A DNA stretch of 64,000 bases from Paenibacillus polymyxa (GTDB lineage Bacteria > Bacillota > Bacilli > Paenibacillales > Paenibacillaceae), in contig NZ_CP049783.1 of NCBI RefSeq assembly GCF_015710975.1, positions 5,590,001 through 5,654,000 of the forward strand, read 5' to 3'. The notes below the pieces were generated by a model. That model was not told the origin of the DNA, did not search any database, and was given only the letters and a program-made list of their open reading frames with translations. The number at the start of each line of letters is the position of its first letter. The first letter of the stretch is position 1. Below, piece by piece: positions 41,628 through 51,591 of the stretch. The position numbers were made by a program, and so were the translations under genes.

Positions 41628-42943
41628 TTATTTATATTTCGCAGGAGTTTTGTGTCTTAGCTTAGAAGAAAGAGGCTTTTCTCGAGACACGTATGTCATT
41701 CCCTCAGTCTTATGGCTACGATCACTAGATTTGCCCCCTGCGGGTTCATCCTGCTCTGGCTTGACCGCAAATAGCATAAGCAGAGCCGCAATCCCCCCCA
41801 CTGCGGCCATGACGCCAAAAAGCAGACCATGCCCACTGCTGCCGATCAGCAAGGATACAACCGGAGGGCCTAAAGATACTCCGACAAAGCGCATACTGCT
41901 GTACAAGGAAGTGATGGTTCCGCGCTCTTCTTTTTCAATTCCCTTAGTAATCAGTGCATCCAAACAAGGGAGTGCGAGCCCAATACCCCCCCCCCTAGCG
42001 TAAACAGGCCAATCACAGCATAAATATGTTGAAAAAATCCGAGAATAGCAAAGCTGATCGTCAATATGGCCAAACCACCGAAACCGATCCATTTCATACG
42101 CTTTTTGTGCTTGCCAATAACCTTGCCACCTAAATAAGAGCACAGACAGAGGGAAATAAGCGGTATGGCCAGCACAAAGCCCTTCCAGACGCCATGGAGG
42201 TTGTAACGACTTTCCAGTATGTCGGATAAGTAGAACAAGACGCCAAAAATGACGAACATACAAATACCGCCCATAGCAAAAATAGCATAGAGCCAGCGTC
42301 CTTTTTCGGCAAGCACCTGCTTCACATTCCCCACAAATTCTCGAAACCTAATCGGTTGGTTTTTACGCTTGGGTACATGGATCAGCCAAATGACCAAAAT
42401 AAGCGAAATCAGACAGAGGCCCGGAATCACTGCCAATGGCAAAAACCATAGTACAGCTCCCAGCGCAGCACCGAGAATCGGACTTAATACTTTACCGAAT
42501 GTGTTGTAGGTCTCGACTACCCCCAGGTTCTTGCTGGCTTCATCCTCGTTCTCATACAGATCGCCCACAAGTGGAATGACTATAGGAAAAGCCCCCGCCG
42601 CTCCCGCGCCCTGAAGTAGACGACCTGCAATAATGGTCCAGTAAGCTGCCAGGTCATGTAGCAGCCATGCTCCCACCGCAGAAATGCCCCCTCCAATCAC
42701 AGTCAGAATCAGACAGGGAACAATCACCGCTTTACGGCCAAAACGGTCGGATAGATAGCCAGCAATCGGTATCAGTAAAATGGCCACCACCGCATACACT
42801 GTAATCAACATGCTAATCCGAAAGGAGCTTACATGTAACTTACGTCCGATTTCCGGTAAAACCGGAATCAGCATGGAATTACCCAGCGTCATCATCAGCG
42901 GGATGGAACCTAATGCAACCAGATTCCCTTTATTTTGTTGCAT
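41628..42943 (-). pseudogene. MFS transporter gene disrupted by a frameshift at a ten-base G tract
   Basis: Two overlapping frames make one MFS protein. The first (42943 to 41951) covers helices 1-10, with GYLSDRFGRKAVI as loop 2-3 motif, and ends 11 residues after GLFTLGGG. The second continues with GIGLALPCLDALITKG and runs to 41628. The switch is exactly at ten C (41986-41995 on the + strand), read as ten G in the gene. Eight or eleven G would restore a protein of about 438 residues. It may be a true mutation, a phase-variable switch or a homopolymer sequencing error. ATG 42943 follows AAAGGTGG. Family DHA1; substrate unknown. Confidence 0.85.
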
Positions 42944-43033
42944 CCCGTTACCACCTTTGCAAAAGTAATAACACAGCTGTCCAAATTCGTTCAACAGATG
43001 TTATTGTGTTTACATTGGTGGGAATTTATACGA

Positions 43034-44752
43034 CTATACTTTAAAACCACCGACCCTTGCGTTCAGCAATTGCGACATATCCGCCAGAGTGTGAATGGAC
43101 GATGCAATTTCCTCCATGGAAGCCAGTTGCTCTTCAGCCGCCGCACTGACGCTTTGGGTTCCTCCTGCCGTCTGCTCCGCTACTTCACGTATGCGTTCCG
43201 CCGCCTTCACCATTCGCTCTGATCCACCGGACATTTGTTCTACAGACCGATTAACACTGTGAATTTGCTCGCTGACCTGTTGAATGGAACTTCCAATCTG
43301 GCGAAATGCAGTTTCAGCGGATTGCATGACCTTTACGCCAGATTGCACTTCAACTGTTCCAGACTGCATGGTGGAAGCGACATGCCCAACATGCTCCTGA
43401 ATGTTTTGCACAAACTGTGTGATTTCTGCTGCTGAAACCGATACCTGCTCGGACAATCTTTTTACCTCAGAGGCCACAACAGCAAATCCTTTGCCCTGTT
43501 CTCCCGCTCTTGCCGCTTCAATGGATGCGTTAAGCGCCAGCATTCCAGTCTGTTTGGCAAATCCGGTAATAACAGATCCGATCATGCCAATCTGCTCCGC
43601 CTGTTCACTAAGTGAACGTACAGCACGTGCAGAGCTGTCTACACTTTCGCTTACCTTCTCCATCTGACGCATAGCCTGGCCAATCGATTGTTCCCCTGCT
43701 TCTGCATCTTTAGCGGCGGTATCAGACAATTCATATACCTGCTCGCTTGTGGCAGCAATCTGTTCCAGCTCGTAGGCAAGTTCTTTCATGGTATCTGTAG
43801 TTTGTGTAATATCATCGACCTGATGCTCCATGCCCGTCGCAAGCTCTTCCATTACACCGGAGGTATGACGATTGGCCTGATTCATTTCCTCAGTACTGAC
43901 GTTAACACGCTCTGCGGTTACCGTTAATGTACGAGCCGTATCCTGAGCATCCACAATGATACTGCGGAACCCTTCAATAAGCTTGTTGTAGGAGCTCGCA
44001 ATCATACCGATTTCGTCTTTGGACGTAATACCCAGTCGACTTCGCAAATCTCCTCCACCTTGAGACATTTGCAACAACTGCTCATTCATATGGTGTAATG
44101 GACGAATCGAACGAATCAAAACGATAGATTGAGCAATGCTGTAAATAATGACCAAAAACCCTACAATGCTCGTAATCAAAGTTGTATTCGTCATCGTTTG
44201 GTGCGCCTGCTGTATTTTCACCGTTACCATATCTTCCTGCGCCTTGACAAATGCTACCACCTTGGTATCAAGTTGCTTGCGCAAAACCCGTTCGTTTTCA
44301 AAATCATCGAGCAATTCAGAAAATGGAGGGAAAGCATCATCTCTTGTACTCTTATACCCCGCTGTAGTCAGTAGACTATGAACCTGATTCATATAGGTAT
44401 TAATCCCTGTTTTGAGCTCAGTCATCTTCTTCTTTGTATCCTCATTACCTGTATTGAGTAGAGCTTCTGTCTCCTGTAGCAACTTTGCAACTTCACTCTG
44501 CTTGTTTCCGATCTCGTTCCCATACTGTTCGTCACGAGTCAGCAAATATGCCCGCTCATCATTGGATATCCCGTTTAACAAAAATTGAAGAGACTTGGAG
44601 TTATACGCAATCGTCTCTTCACGATTCATAATATCTTTGTACTCGTTCTCACTATGTATACTTAAAATGTAATTGGTCAGCAGCATGGCAGCAATCACAC
44701 TTGGGATCAGTATCGCGCTGAGAATCATTTTGGCCTTAATTGTTAAGTTCAT
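43034..44752 (-). CDS. Methyl-accepting chemotaxis protein with helical-bundle sensor
   Basis: A 572-residue chemoreceptor. Helix 1 is at about 9-31, an extracytoplasmic four-helix-bundle-like region (CHASE3/4HB type) at about 32-180, helix 2 at about 183-207, then HAMP and a signalling domain. The hairpin tip near residue 402 reads [17 protein letters not shown], with Gly-Met in place of the near-universal Asn-Leu. ATG 44752 follows CTGGGGG. It is monocistronic. The ligand is unknown. Confidence 0.9.
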   Translation of the reverse strand: MNLTIKAKMILSAILIPSVIAAMLLTNYILSIHSENEYKDIMNREETIAYNSKSLQFLLNGISNDERAYLLTRDEQYGNEIGNKQSEVAKLLQETEALLNTGNEDTKKKMTELKTGINTYMNQVHSLLTTAGYKSTRDDAFPPFSELLDDFENERVLRKQLDTKVVAFVKAQEDMVTVKIQQAHQTMTNTTLITSIVGFLVIIYSIAQSIVLIRSIRPLHHMNEQLLQMSQGGGDLRSRLGITSKDEIGMIASSYNKLIEGFRSIIVDAQDTARTLTVTAERVNVSTEEMNQANRHTSGVMEELATGMEHQVDDITQTTDTMKELAYELEQIAATSEQVYELSDTAAKDAEAGEQSIGQAMRQMEKVSESVDSSARAVRSLSEQAEQIGMIGSVITGFAKQTGMLALNASIEAARAGEQGKGFAVVASEVKRLSEQVSVSAAEITQFVQNIQEHVGHVASTMQSGTVEVQSGVKVMQSAETAFRQIGSSIQQVSEQIHSVNRSVEQMSGGSERMVKAAERIREVAEQTAGGTQSVSAAAEEQLASMEEIASSIHTLADMSQLLNARVGGFKV

Positions 44753-45028
44753 GAATTGGTCCCCCAGTTGTTTCAAAATAAAATGTTCAACTTACTATAT
44801 ATCGTTTTATTGGTGTGTTTTTTTAAATGAAAGCGGAAAAGTGTATAGATTTTTAAATATATTTGTGTCTATTAAGTGAACATATATATGTTTTTTAATA
44901 TCAAAAAACAAAAAAATTCAAATTAGGGAAAAAGATAAGAACTATTATCCGTTTGTACTTGTCGGATTCGGATGGTTAAAAATGATATACTATGTAATAG
45001 TATGCTATAAGCCTCAAGGAGGATTTGC

Positions 45029-45982
45029 ATGAAAATTCTGGAGCTCAAACCACTTATTCACGTGCTTAACAAGTTGGAAACCCGTAGCTGTCTTATTGAG
45101 CAGCAGGGAAACATGATCATGGATTACTACCGTGAACCTCAAATTGCCAACGAACTCTATAAAATAAATTCCTGTACCAAAAGTGTGATTTCCGCATTAG
45201 TTAGTATGGCTATGGATCAACAACTGGTACCCAAACCAGAGACACCGATCCTCGAATTTTTCCCCCAGCTGGCCAAAGATAGTGACCCTCGAAAGCGTGA
45301 TATTACGATTGAACACCTGCTGACGATGTCTGCTGGCTTTAACTGGACGGAATTTGGGGGACAAAATTCTTTTCCTACCATGAGCAAAACGTCCGATTGG
45401 GTGCAATTTGTGCTTTCACAGCCATTATCGGATATACCAGGTACGCGAATGGAGTACAGCTCTGGCTGTTCTCAACTTTTGGCCACCTTGCTACGTTCTG
45501 CCTTTGGACAAGCCGTTGCTGAATTTGCCGAGGAGCAATTATTCCAGCCACTCGGTATCGATAACTATCATTGGGAAACCGATCCGCAAGGCACTCACAC
45601 CGGAGGCTTCGGGCTACATCTCAGACCGCTGGACATGCTCAAATTCGGGCGGCTTTATCTGAACGAAGGAAGCTGGGAAGGACGGCAGATCATCCAGACA
45701 GAGACCGTCCGATATTCGACTCGTCCATTTCTTCCAGCCTCCAAACCACAAAAAGCATATTACGGCTGTCACTGGTGGGCTTCTTCCTTTTCGGATAAGA
45801 GAGAAACAGGAACCGAAATAGACTATTTTTACGCACTCGGCTTTGGTGGGCAATATATTATTGTGGTCCCGTCCTATGACTTGGTAGTTGTCCTCACGGC
45901 TGATACATTTAAAAAGAAGCGGACTCCTGTGGATATTTTCCGGCAGTACCTTGTACCACTCCTACTTCAACAGAATGCATAG
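45029..45982 (+). CDS. Serine hydrolase of the beta-lactamase class C / esterase family
   Basis: A 317-residue protein without a signal peptide. The active-site S48-C-T-K51 motif lies in INSCTKSVISAL, the Tyr motif in MEYSSGCSQ and the HTGG motif in GTHTGGFGLHLRP. These are the three motifs of the class C-type penicillin-binding fold. Being cytosolic, it is more likely an esterase or amide hydrolase than a true beta-lactamase. ATG 45029 follows AAGGAGGA. It is monocistronic and converges on the GH31 gene. Confidence 0.9.
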   Translation: MKILELKPLIHVLNKLETRSCLIEQQGNMIMDYYREPQIANELYKINSCTKSVISALVSMAMDQQLVPKPETPILEFFPQLAKDSDPRKRDITIEHLLTMSAGFNWTEFGGQNSFPTMSKTSDWVQFVLSQPLSDIPGTRMEYSSGCSQLLATLLRSAFGQAVAEFAEEQLFQPLGIDNYHWETDPQGTHTGGFGLHLRPLDMLKFGRLYLNEGSWEGRQIIQTETVRYSTRPFLPASKPQKAYYGCHWWASSFSDKRETGTEIDYFYALGFGGQYIIVVPSYDLVVVLTADTFKKKRTPVDIFRQYLVPLLLQQNA

Positions 45983-46035
45983 GGAATGATATCTAAGCTA
46001 AATTTGAAGATATTCTCTTTCAGAATGCCACATTA

Positions 46036-46075
46036 AAAAGGGGTTGCCTGTTTGTATCAGGCAACCCCTTTTTTT
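46036..46075. terminator. Bidirectional terminator
   Basis: AAGGGGTTGCCTG (46038-46050) and CAGGCAACCCCTT (46058-46070) are perfect arms with T on the right and A on the left, shared by convergent genes. Confidence 0.92.
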
Positions 46076-46126
46076 CGCAATATAATCGCTATATTATAAT
46101 CTATCCATCTACAGATGAACTCCTGA

Positions 46127-48451
46127 CTAGCCCAAGTGAATAGTGAGCTCTTGTTGTCCGCTGGTGGCTGGTGTAATGATTACCCCCTGTTCTCCTGCCA
46201 GACTGCTGCCTTCCTCCACTTGAACATCCTTATGGATACCGCGCAGTACTAACGACCACGGTTTAACGGCACCTTCTGCCTTCACCGTAATGACAGAATC
46301 CTTACGGCTGGCAGTAACCGTGAGCTCTTCTTCGCCTGATGTATTCACGATAACCGAACGAGCCTGTTGCCCTTCGCCGAGCTCAAACAAATGAAGCGTC
46401 ACTTGATCTGCATAATCATAATCCGGACGACGATCCTCATGACCGATGGCCAACAATGTGTTTGGCTTCACGAGCACAGGTAAGGTTGTAAAATCATGAT
46501 GCTCGTTGACCCAACGACCACCAGACACGATTTCATTCGTTAACAAATTCGTCCATTGTCCCTCGGGTACATAATAGGTTACATTGCCTTCTTTATTAAA
46601 GATCGGGGCTACCAAAATGGAATCCCCCAGCATGTATTGTAGATCCAGCGTTGCACAGGTAGGGTCCTGCGGGAATTCCAATACCATAGCCCGCATCATC
46701 GGCAGTCCCCTCACCGAGGATTCCACAGCAGAAGCATACAGGTGTGGCATCAGTGAGCATTTGAGTTTGGTAAAGCTGCGCACCACGTCGACTGACTCTT
46801 CGTCAAACAGCCAAGGAACACGGTATGACACATTTCCGTGTAGACGGCTATGGGAGGATAACAATCCAAACTGTACCCACCGTTTGTATAAGTCCGGCGC
46901 AGCCGTTAGTTCAAAGCCGCTAATATCATGGCTCCAAAAGCCAAAGCCACTCAAACCAAGCGATAATCCGCCCCGCAAGGACTCTGCCATCGACTCATAC
47001 GTGGACGAGCAGTCTCCGCCCCAGTGAACTGGGAACTGTTGTCCCCCGGCTGTGGCAGAACGTGCAAATAATGCGGCTTCATTTTTGCCCAGCTTTTCCT
47101 CCAGCACATCAAACACAGCTTTGTTGTACAAATGCGTATAGTAATTGTGCATTTTCATTGGATCAGAGCCATCATAATAAATTACATCTGTTGGAATACG
47201 CTCACCAAAGTCGGTTTTGAAGCAATCTACGCCTTGATCGATCAGCACCTTCAGCTTATCCTGATACCAGGCAACTGCAGCCGGGTTCGTGAAGTCAACC
47301 AGCCCCATCCCCGCCTGCCACATGTCCCATTGCCACACGCTGCCATCAGCTGTTTTGACCAAATAGCCATTCTCCATACCTTCATCGAACAAAATGGACT
47401 TTTCTGCAATATACGGATTGATCCATGCGCAAATTTTGAGTCCCTTAGCCTTCAATCTCTGCAACATACCTTCTGGGTCTGGGAACATATCTTGATCCCA
47501 CTGAAAATCGCACCATTGGTATTCTTTCATCCAGAAGCAGTCAAAATGGAATACCGAGAGTGGCAGATCCCGTTCAGCCATCCCGTCGACAAAATGGTTT
47601 ACTGTCGCTTCATCATAATCAGTCGTAAACGAAGTGGTCAGCCACAAACCAAAGGTCCAGGCCGGTGGCAATGCAGGTTTGCCTGTCAGCTTGGTATAAT
47701 TGTCCAGTACCTCCTTAGGATTAGCTCCACCAATAATAAAATACTCTAACGATTCGCCAGCAACGCTAAACTGTACCTTCGAAACATTTTCCGATGCAAT
47801 CTCGTAAGATACCTTTTCCGGATGATTGACGAATACACCGTACCCTTTATTAGATAAATAAAATGGAATGTTTTTGTATGCTTGTTCACTGCTGGTCCCG
47901 CCATCTTCATTCCAAATATCAACGACCTGACCATTTTTCACAAATGGAGTGAAACGCTCTCCAAGGCCGTATACGTACTCCCCCATACCCAGCTCCAGCT
48001 GCTCCCGGAAAAATGGCTGGTCCTGCGGGTCTGTAATATAGCCGGGTCCCCGATGCCCACTGCCCGTGACTTTACGATCCTTGACATAAAAGCCTACGTC
48101 CCAGCTCTTTCCACGACCGACTCGCACACTCAGATCGCCGCTTTTCAGCACTGCTACGTCCTCACCCACCGTAATATCCACCTCTGTCGGTAAGGTGTGA
48201 ATTTCAAAGTCTGGTCCATGATGTACCCGTCCCTTATGGTGGTTCAGACGCACCCGAATAACATTCGGCATGGGAGAGCTGTAGGTCGCTTTCAGTAACG
48301 CTCCATTTAGCGTATCCCCTTTGTGCTCGATCCGGTGGGTTGCTGCATATACCGTCATGGAAGCATCGTCCGTCACGATATCACGGATGTCAGCAGGATT
48401 TTGTATTTCATAGCCCTTGCGAACCAACCAATAGCCATCAGTAAATTTCAT
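46127..48451 (-). CDS. yicI: Alpha-xylosidase, glycoside hydrolase family 31 (YicI type)
   Basis: A 774-residue cytosolic enzyme of the YicI group that removes alpha-xylose from xyloglucan oligosaccharides or isoprimeverose. The nucleophile Asp is in CFKTDFGERIP (about 414), the acid/base Asp in HWGGDCSSTYESMAESL, and the substrate loop in FGFWSHDISGFE. The N-terminal beta-sandwich has GLGERFTPFVKNG. Length and motifs match YicI. ATG 48451 opens with MKFTDGYW, also typical. It is divergent from an AraC regulator, with an inverted repeat between them. The nearby AraC suggests induction by the sugar. Confidence 0.95.
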   Translation of the reverse strand: MKFTDGYWLVRKGYEIQNPADIRDIVTDDASMTVYAATHRIEHKGDTLNGALLKATYSSPMPNVIRVRLNHHKGRVHHGPDFEIHTLPTEVDITVGEDVAVLKSGDLSVRVGRGKSWDVGFYVKDRKVTGSGHRGPGYITDPQDQPFFREQLELGMGEYVYGLGERFTPFVKNGQVVDIWNEDGGTSSEQAYKNIPFYLSNKGYGVFVNHPEKVSYEIASENVSKVQFSVAGESLEYFIIGGANPKEVLDNYTKLTGKPALPPAWTFGLWLTTSFTTDYDEATVNHFVDGMAERDLPLSVFHFDCFWMKEYQWCDFQWDQDMFPDPEGMLQRLKAKGLKICAWINPYIAEKSILFDEGMENGYLVKTADGSVWQWDMWQAGMGLVDFTNPAAVAWYQDKLKVLIDQGVDCFKTDFGERIPTDVIYYDGSDPMKMHNYYTHLYNKAVFDVLEEKLGKNEAALFARSATAGGQQFPVHWGGDCSSTYESMAESLRGGLSLGLSGFGFWSHDISGFELTAAPDLYKRWVQFGLLSSHSRLHGNVSYRVPWLFDEESVDVVRSFTKLKCSLMPHLYASAVESSVRGLPMMRAMVLEFPQDPTCATLDLQYMLGDSILVAPIFNKEGNVTYYVPEGQWTNLLTNEIVSGGRWVNEHHDFTTLPVLVKPNTLLAIGHEDRRPDYDYADQVTLHLFELGEGQQARSVIVNTSGEEELTVTASRKDSVITVKAEGAVKPWSLVLRGIHKDVQVEEGSSLAGEQGVIITPATSGQQELTIHLG

Positions 48452-48531
48452 CTGTCTCTTCCTCCATCTCGACTTTTATATTCCTTGTTCCCAAATCGCT
48501 GATTGGATTTTTTCGAAATCCTTACTATAAT

Positions 48532-48587
48532 AATATTGATTTATGTAAGGGTTTACTTCTTTTATTTTGACGTTTAGTATCAATATT
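48532..48587. promoter_or_regulatory. Inverted repeat between the alpha-xylosidase and its AraC regulator
   Basis: AATATTGAT (48532-48540) and ATCAATATT (48579-48587) are perfect arms 38 bases apart, in the middle of the divergent promoter region. Confidence 0.55.
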
Positions 48588-48632
48588 TTGATGTTTTCTA
48601 TATAAATCAGTGTGCCGAAAGGAATCAGTAAA

Positions 48633-49562
48633 ATGCAAAGGGAAATGTTAAGAGAAAACCGTATTCACGGCAATCCCATGTATCCAGTCAGCGTATATCC
48701 GAGCGTAGAGCAATTGAACGGAAATAGTATATTGGAGTCCCATTGGCATGAGGAAATGGAGTTTATCGTAGTAGAACAGGGGAGCGCTATATTTCAGACG
48801 GATATGGTCTATACGGAGGTTAGCGAAGGTGAAGCCCTTTTTGTACACAGTGGCGAGCTTCACGCTGGTTATTTACAAAAAAGTCCTCGATGTGTATTTT
48901 CTGCGGTGGTGTTTCACCCGGATATGCTGCACAGCCGCACGCAAGATACAGTTCAGACGCAGTTTATTGAACCATTTATCAATAAAAAACTCGTCCCTCC
49001 CCCTCACATTCGCGGTGTGCAGCCTTGGGAGCAGGAGCTATTGACCGCGTTGAAACGTATTATCACTAGCCATGAACAGAATGCGCCTGCCCGTGAACTG
49101 GCGACCAAGGCGCAGCTCTATAGCATAATTGCCTGCCTGTTCCCGCACATGACTCCGGCTAGCGGAGAGGACGTGGTTATGGCGAGTCAACGCAACAAGG
49201 TCGAACGGATCAAAAAAGCACTGGCGTACATCAACAGCCATGCGCATGAGCCCATTCGTTTGCGAGAGATCTCAGATGAGGTTGGGATGAGTGAGGGACA
49301 TTTCTGTCGTTTCTTCAAGCAGATGGTGCAGAAAAGTCCGGTTGAATATATCAACTATCAGCGGATTCAGAAGGCTTGCAGGTTGCTAGAGCAAAGTGAC
49401 CGCAAAGTAGTTGATATTGCGCTGGATGTGGGATTTGAAAATCTAAGCTATTTTATTGCAACCTTTAAAAAATGGAACGGTCTGACTCCTTCGCTATACC
49501 GCAAGCAGCACGAAGCAGATCAGGCGCTTGCTGTCCTTTCTATAACAGACGGAAATTTATGA
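48633..49562 (+). CDS. AraC family transcriptional regulator
   Basis: A 309-residue regulator with an N-terminal cupin sensor (HWHEEMEFIVVEQGSA, VHSGELHAGYL) and a C-terminal pair of helix-turn-helix motifs (IRLREISDEVGMSEGHFCRFFKQ and VVDIALDVGFENLSYFIATFKK). ATG 48633 is used because AAAGGAA precedes it; a GTG at 48612 is in frame without a site. It is divergent from the GH31 gene and is its likely regulator, with a 9-base inverted repeat between them as a candidate site. Confidence 0.92.
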   Translation: MQREMLRENRIHGNPMYPVSVYPSVEQLNGNSILESHWHEEMEFIVVEQGSAIFQTDMVYTEVSEGEALFVHSGELHAGYLQKSPRCVFSAVVFHPDMLHSRTQDTVQTQFIEPFINKKLVPPPHIRGVQPWEQELLTALKRIITSHEQNAPARELATKAQLYSIIACLFPHMTPASGEDVVMASQRNKVERIKKALAYINSHAHEPIRLREISDEVGMSEGHFCRFFKQMVQKSPVEYINYQRIQKACRLLEQSDRKVVDIALDVGFENLSYFIATFKKWNGLTPSLYRKQHEADQALAVLSITDGNL

Positions 49563-49594
49563 TTTTGTTTTGAATAGCTGCGCGTAAAGTTACA

Positions 49595-49643
49595 AAAAGA
49601 AAGAACGAACAGAAGATCAAGTTCTCCGTTCGTTCTTTCTTTT
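49595..49643. terminator. Bidirectional terminator
   Basis: AAAAGAAAGAACGAAC (49595-49610) and GTTCGTTCTTTCTTTT (49628-49643) are perfect arms between convergent genes. Confidence 0.9.
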
Positions 49644-49680
49644 GGTTATACATGTCCAATTCACCGAATAAGCAAATCAT

Positions 49681-51033
49681 TTATTTTTTGGGCTTCATAA
49701 GTATAAGGACAATTTTTCTTCGTTTAATATAGTAGAATATATACCCCCCTACTCCTCCTAAAACAGAGGGAATTAACCAGCCTAATCCTACATCATATAA
49801 CGGAAGAATTTGAGTAAAAAAGTCATTAATTACTTTAATTTTTATTCCAGCAGCATTCAAGCCGTCAAATAGACTAACAATGAAGGTTAATATTAAACTG
49901 CCTTGATATACTTCTGATTTTCCTTTAAACACGGAATGTAAAAATGTTAAAAATATTAGAGAAATCGCAATAGGATATATTGCAATTAACACTGGCGTTG
50001 AAACCTTAATGAGCTGTGTTAAACCTATATTGGCTACAATGGTACTAAATATGGATAACATGAGAGCAATTCTTTTATAAGAAACTTTCGGAAACAAGGT
50101 ATGAAAAAAGGAAGAACAGGACGTAATAAGCCCTACGCTTGTCGTTAAACACGCTACTGTAATCATTAAGCCTAATAAAATGGAGCCGTAAGATCCAAAA
50201 TAATAGGATGAAACCTTGGCTAACACCTCAGCACCATTTTCTAAAACACCCAGTTTTTCAACGCTAGAAGCTCCCATGTAGGCAAGAGACGTATAGATAA
50301 ATGCTAAGAGGACAACCGCAATGGTTATCGATTTGGCACAAATGATCATCAGCTCTTTTTTGGCAGTAACTCCTCTTTCCTTAATTGCATTCACAATAAT
50401 AATTCCAAAAATAAAGGCTACAAGAGCATCCAATGTTAAATAACCTTCTTGAAAGCCTTTGAAAAAGACGTGCGAAGTATAGCCTTCGGCAGGTGCTTGG
50501 AAGGCTCCTATGGGGTGAATAAGGGCTACGACCACCAGAATCCCAATGAATGTCAATTTAATGGGTGTTAAAAACTTTCCGATCACATCAATAATTTTTG
50601 TAGGGTTAAGTGATAACAAGCATGCAACCCCAAAAAAAAGAATGGTAAATACAAAAAGTGCGACAGGATGATCTGTATGGTTTGAAAAAAAAGGCTTGAC
50701 TCCAATTTCAAACGACACACTACCGGTTCTTGGAATTGCATATAACGGGCCAATGGCTAGATAAAGAATCGTTGTAAAGACAATCCCGAATACAGGATGT
50801 ACACGACTCGCTAAAGTTTGTAAATTGCTTTTGCCTGAAAAAACAAAGGCAGTGATGGCTAGTAACGGTAAGCCAACTCCGGTAACCAAGAAACCCGCAT
50901 TGGCTATCCACACATTCTTTCCAGCCATTTGACCAAGCATAGGTGGGAAGATTAGATTCCCTGCACCAAAAAATAAGGCAAATAGCATCGATCCTATAAT
51001 AATAATAAAGGACGAAGAAACACTTTTTGACAT
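49681..51033 (-). CDS. brnQ: Branched-chain amino acid uptake carrier BrnQ
   Basis: A 450-residue 12-helix symporter for leucine, isoleucine and valine. GAGNLIFPPMLGQMAG near the N-terminus is the family signature, and AIGPLYAIPRTGSVSFEIG follows. ATG 51033 follows TTGGAGGA; the frame is open further upstream. The gene is visibly AT-richer than its neighbours, with many A/T third positions, and lies beside an odd non-coding stretch, so recent acquisition is possible. No T-box or other leader was seen. Confidence 0.93.
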   Translation of the reverse strand: MSKSVSSSFIIIIGSMLFALFFGAGNLIFPPMLGQMAGKNVWIANAGFLVTGVGLPLLAITAFVFSGKSNLQTLASRVHPVFGIVFTTILYLAIGPLYAIPRTGSVSFEIGVKPFFSNHTDHPVALFVFTILFFGVACLLSLNPTKIIDVIGKFLTPIKLTFIGILVVVALIHPIGAFQAPAEGYTSHVFFKGFQEGYLTLDALVAFIFGIIIVNAIKERGVTAKKELMIICAKSITIAVVLLAFIYTSLAYMGASSVEKLGVLENGAEVLAKVSSYYFGSYGSILLGLMITVACLTTSVGLITSCSSFFHTLFPKVSYKRIALMLSIFSTIVANIGLTQLIKVSTPVLIAIYPIAISLIFLTFLHSVFKGKSEVYQGSLILTFIVSLFDGLNAAGIKIKVINDFFTQILPLYDVGLGWLIPSVLGGVGGYIFYYIKRRKIVLILMKPKK

Positions 51034-51591
51034 AATAAATCCTCCAACCATGAAATCACAACAGTTTGTTATCATTCATTTTCTTTTTATTTTGTGTAGT
51101 ACATGCTCATAGGGTTATAGCAGCACCAAGTAGGGATAGCCATCCGCTAACCCTTCCCGACCGGTGTGAAACGTTATTCAAGATGTGGGGTTCGATAACT
51201 CATCATTACACAATACTCTATATACGTTCACGGTATCAAGTAACTTTGTACTTGCGAAAGAACCACTTCATCCCCTTGCTTTAGCAATTTATTGTGCTAT
51301 CAGTATGACCATGTCAGCCAGACCTTAGAACAATTCTACTTCTTGCCGTGTTTCTCCTCCTACCAAATGAGCTCAATGAACTATAAAGAATTTTACACGT
51401 AGGACTTATTTCTTACAAGATGAGAAAAGTTATGTACAACCCAACCTGGCAATTGATTGCAATAAGCACAGGAAATCTTGGGAAAATGCCCTATGGATTC
51501 AATTCAATCCTCCTTACAATTAATAGTACAGACAATGCTTAATGACGTTGTCAACACATTGAGCAGCTACAATTTGAAGGGGTGCTTATAC
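51034..51591. other. Unexplained 560-base non-coding region, possible mobile-element remnant
   Basis: No ORF here has a ribosome site. The minus strand from about 51350 to 51100 has a GC and word content unlike the AT-rich flanks (GGCAAGAAGTAG, ACCGGTCGGGAAGG, GGATGGCTATCC), as in a structured RNA or the non-coding part of a mobile element. I thought of a group II intron 5' domain but cannot confirm it. The last 150 bases should hold the promoter of the LacY-type gene. Confidence 0.4.

Noticed and set aside
45029..45982. A true beta-lactamase resistance gene
   Set aside because: The class C-type motifs are present but there is no signal peptide and no regulator, which fits a cytosolic esterase-like hydrolase better.
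47132..47749. A 205-codon + strand ORF opposite the alpha-xylosidase
   Set aside because: The minus-strand GH31 protein carries its catalytic motifs across this stretch; the antisense frame has no start signal.
51180..51215. A tRNA T-arm-like GGGTTCGA word
   Set aside because: The flanking bases do not form a T stem, and no acceptor or anticodon arm surrounds it.
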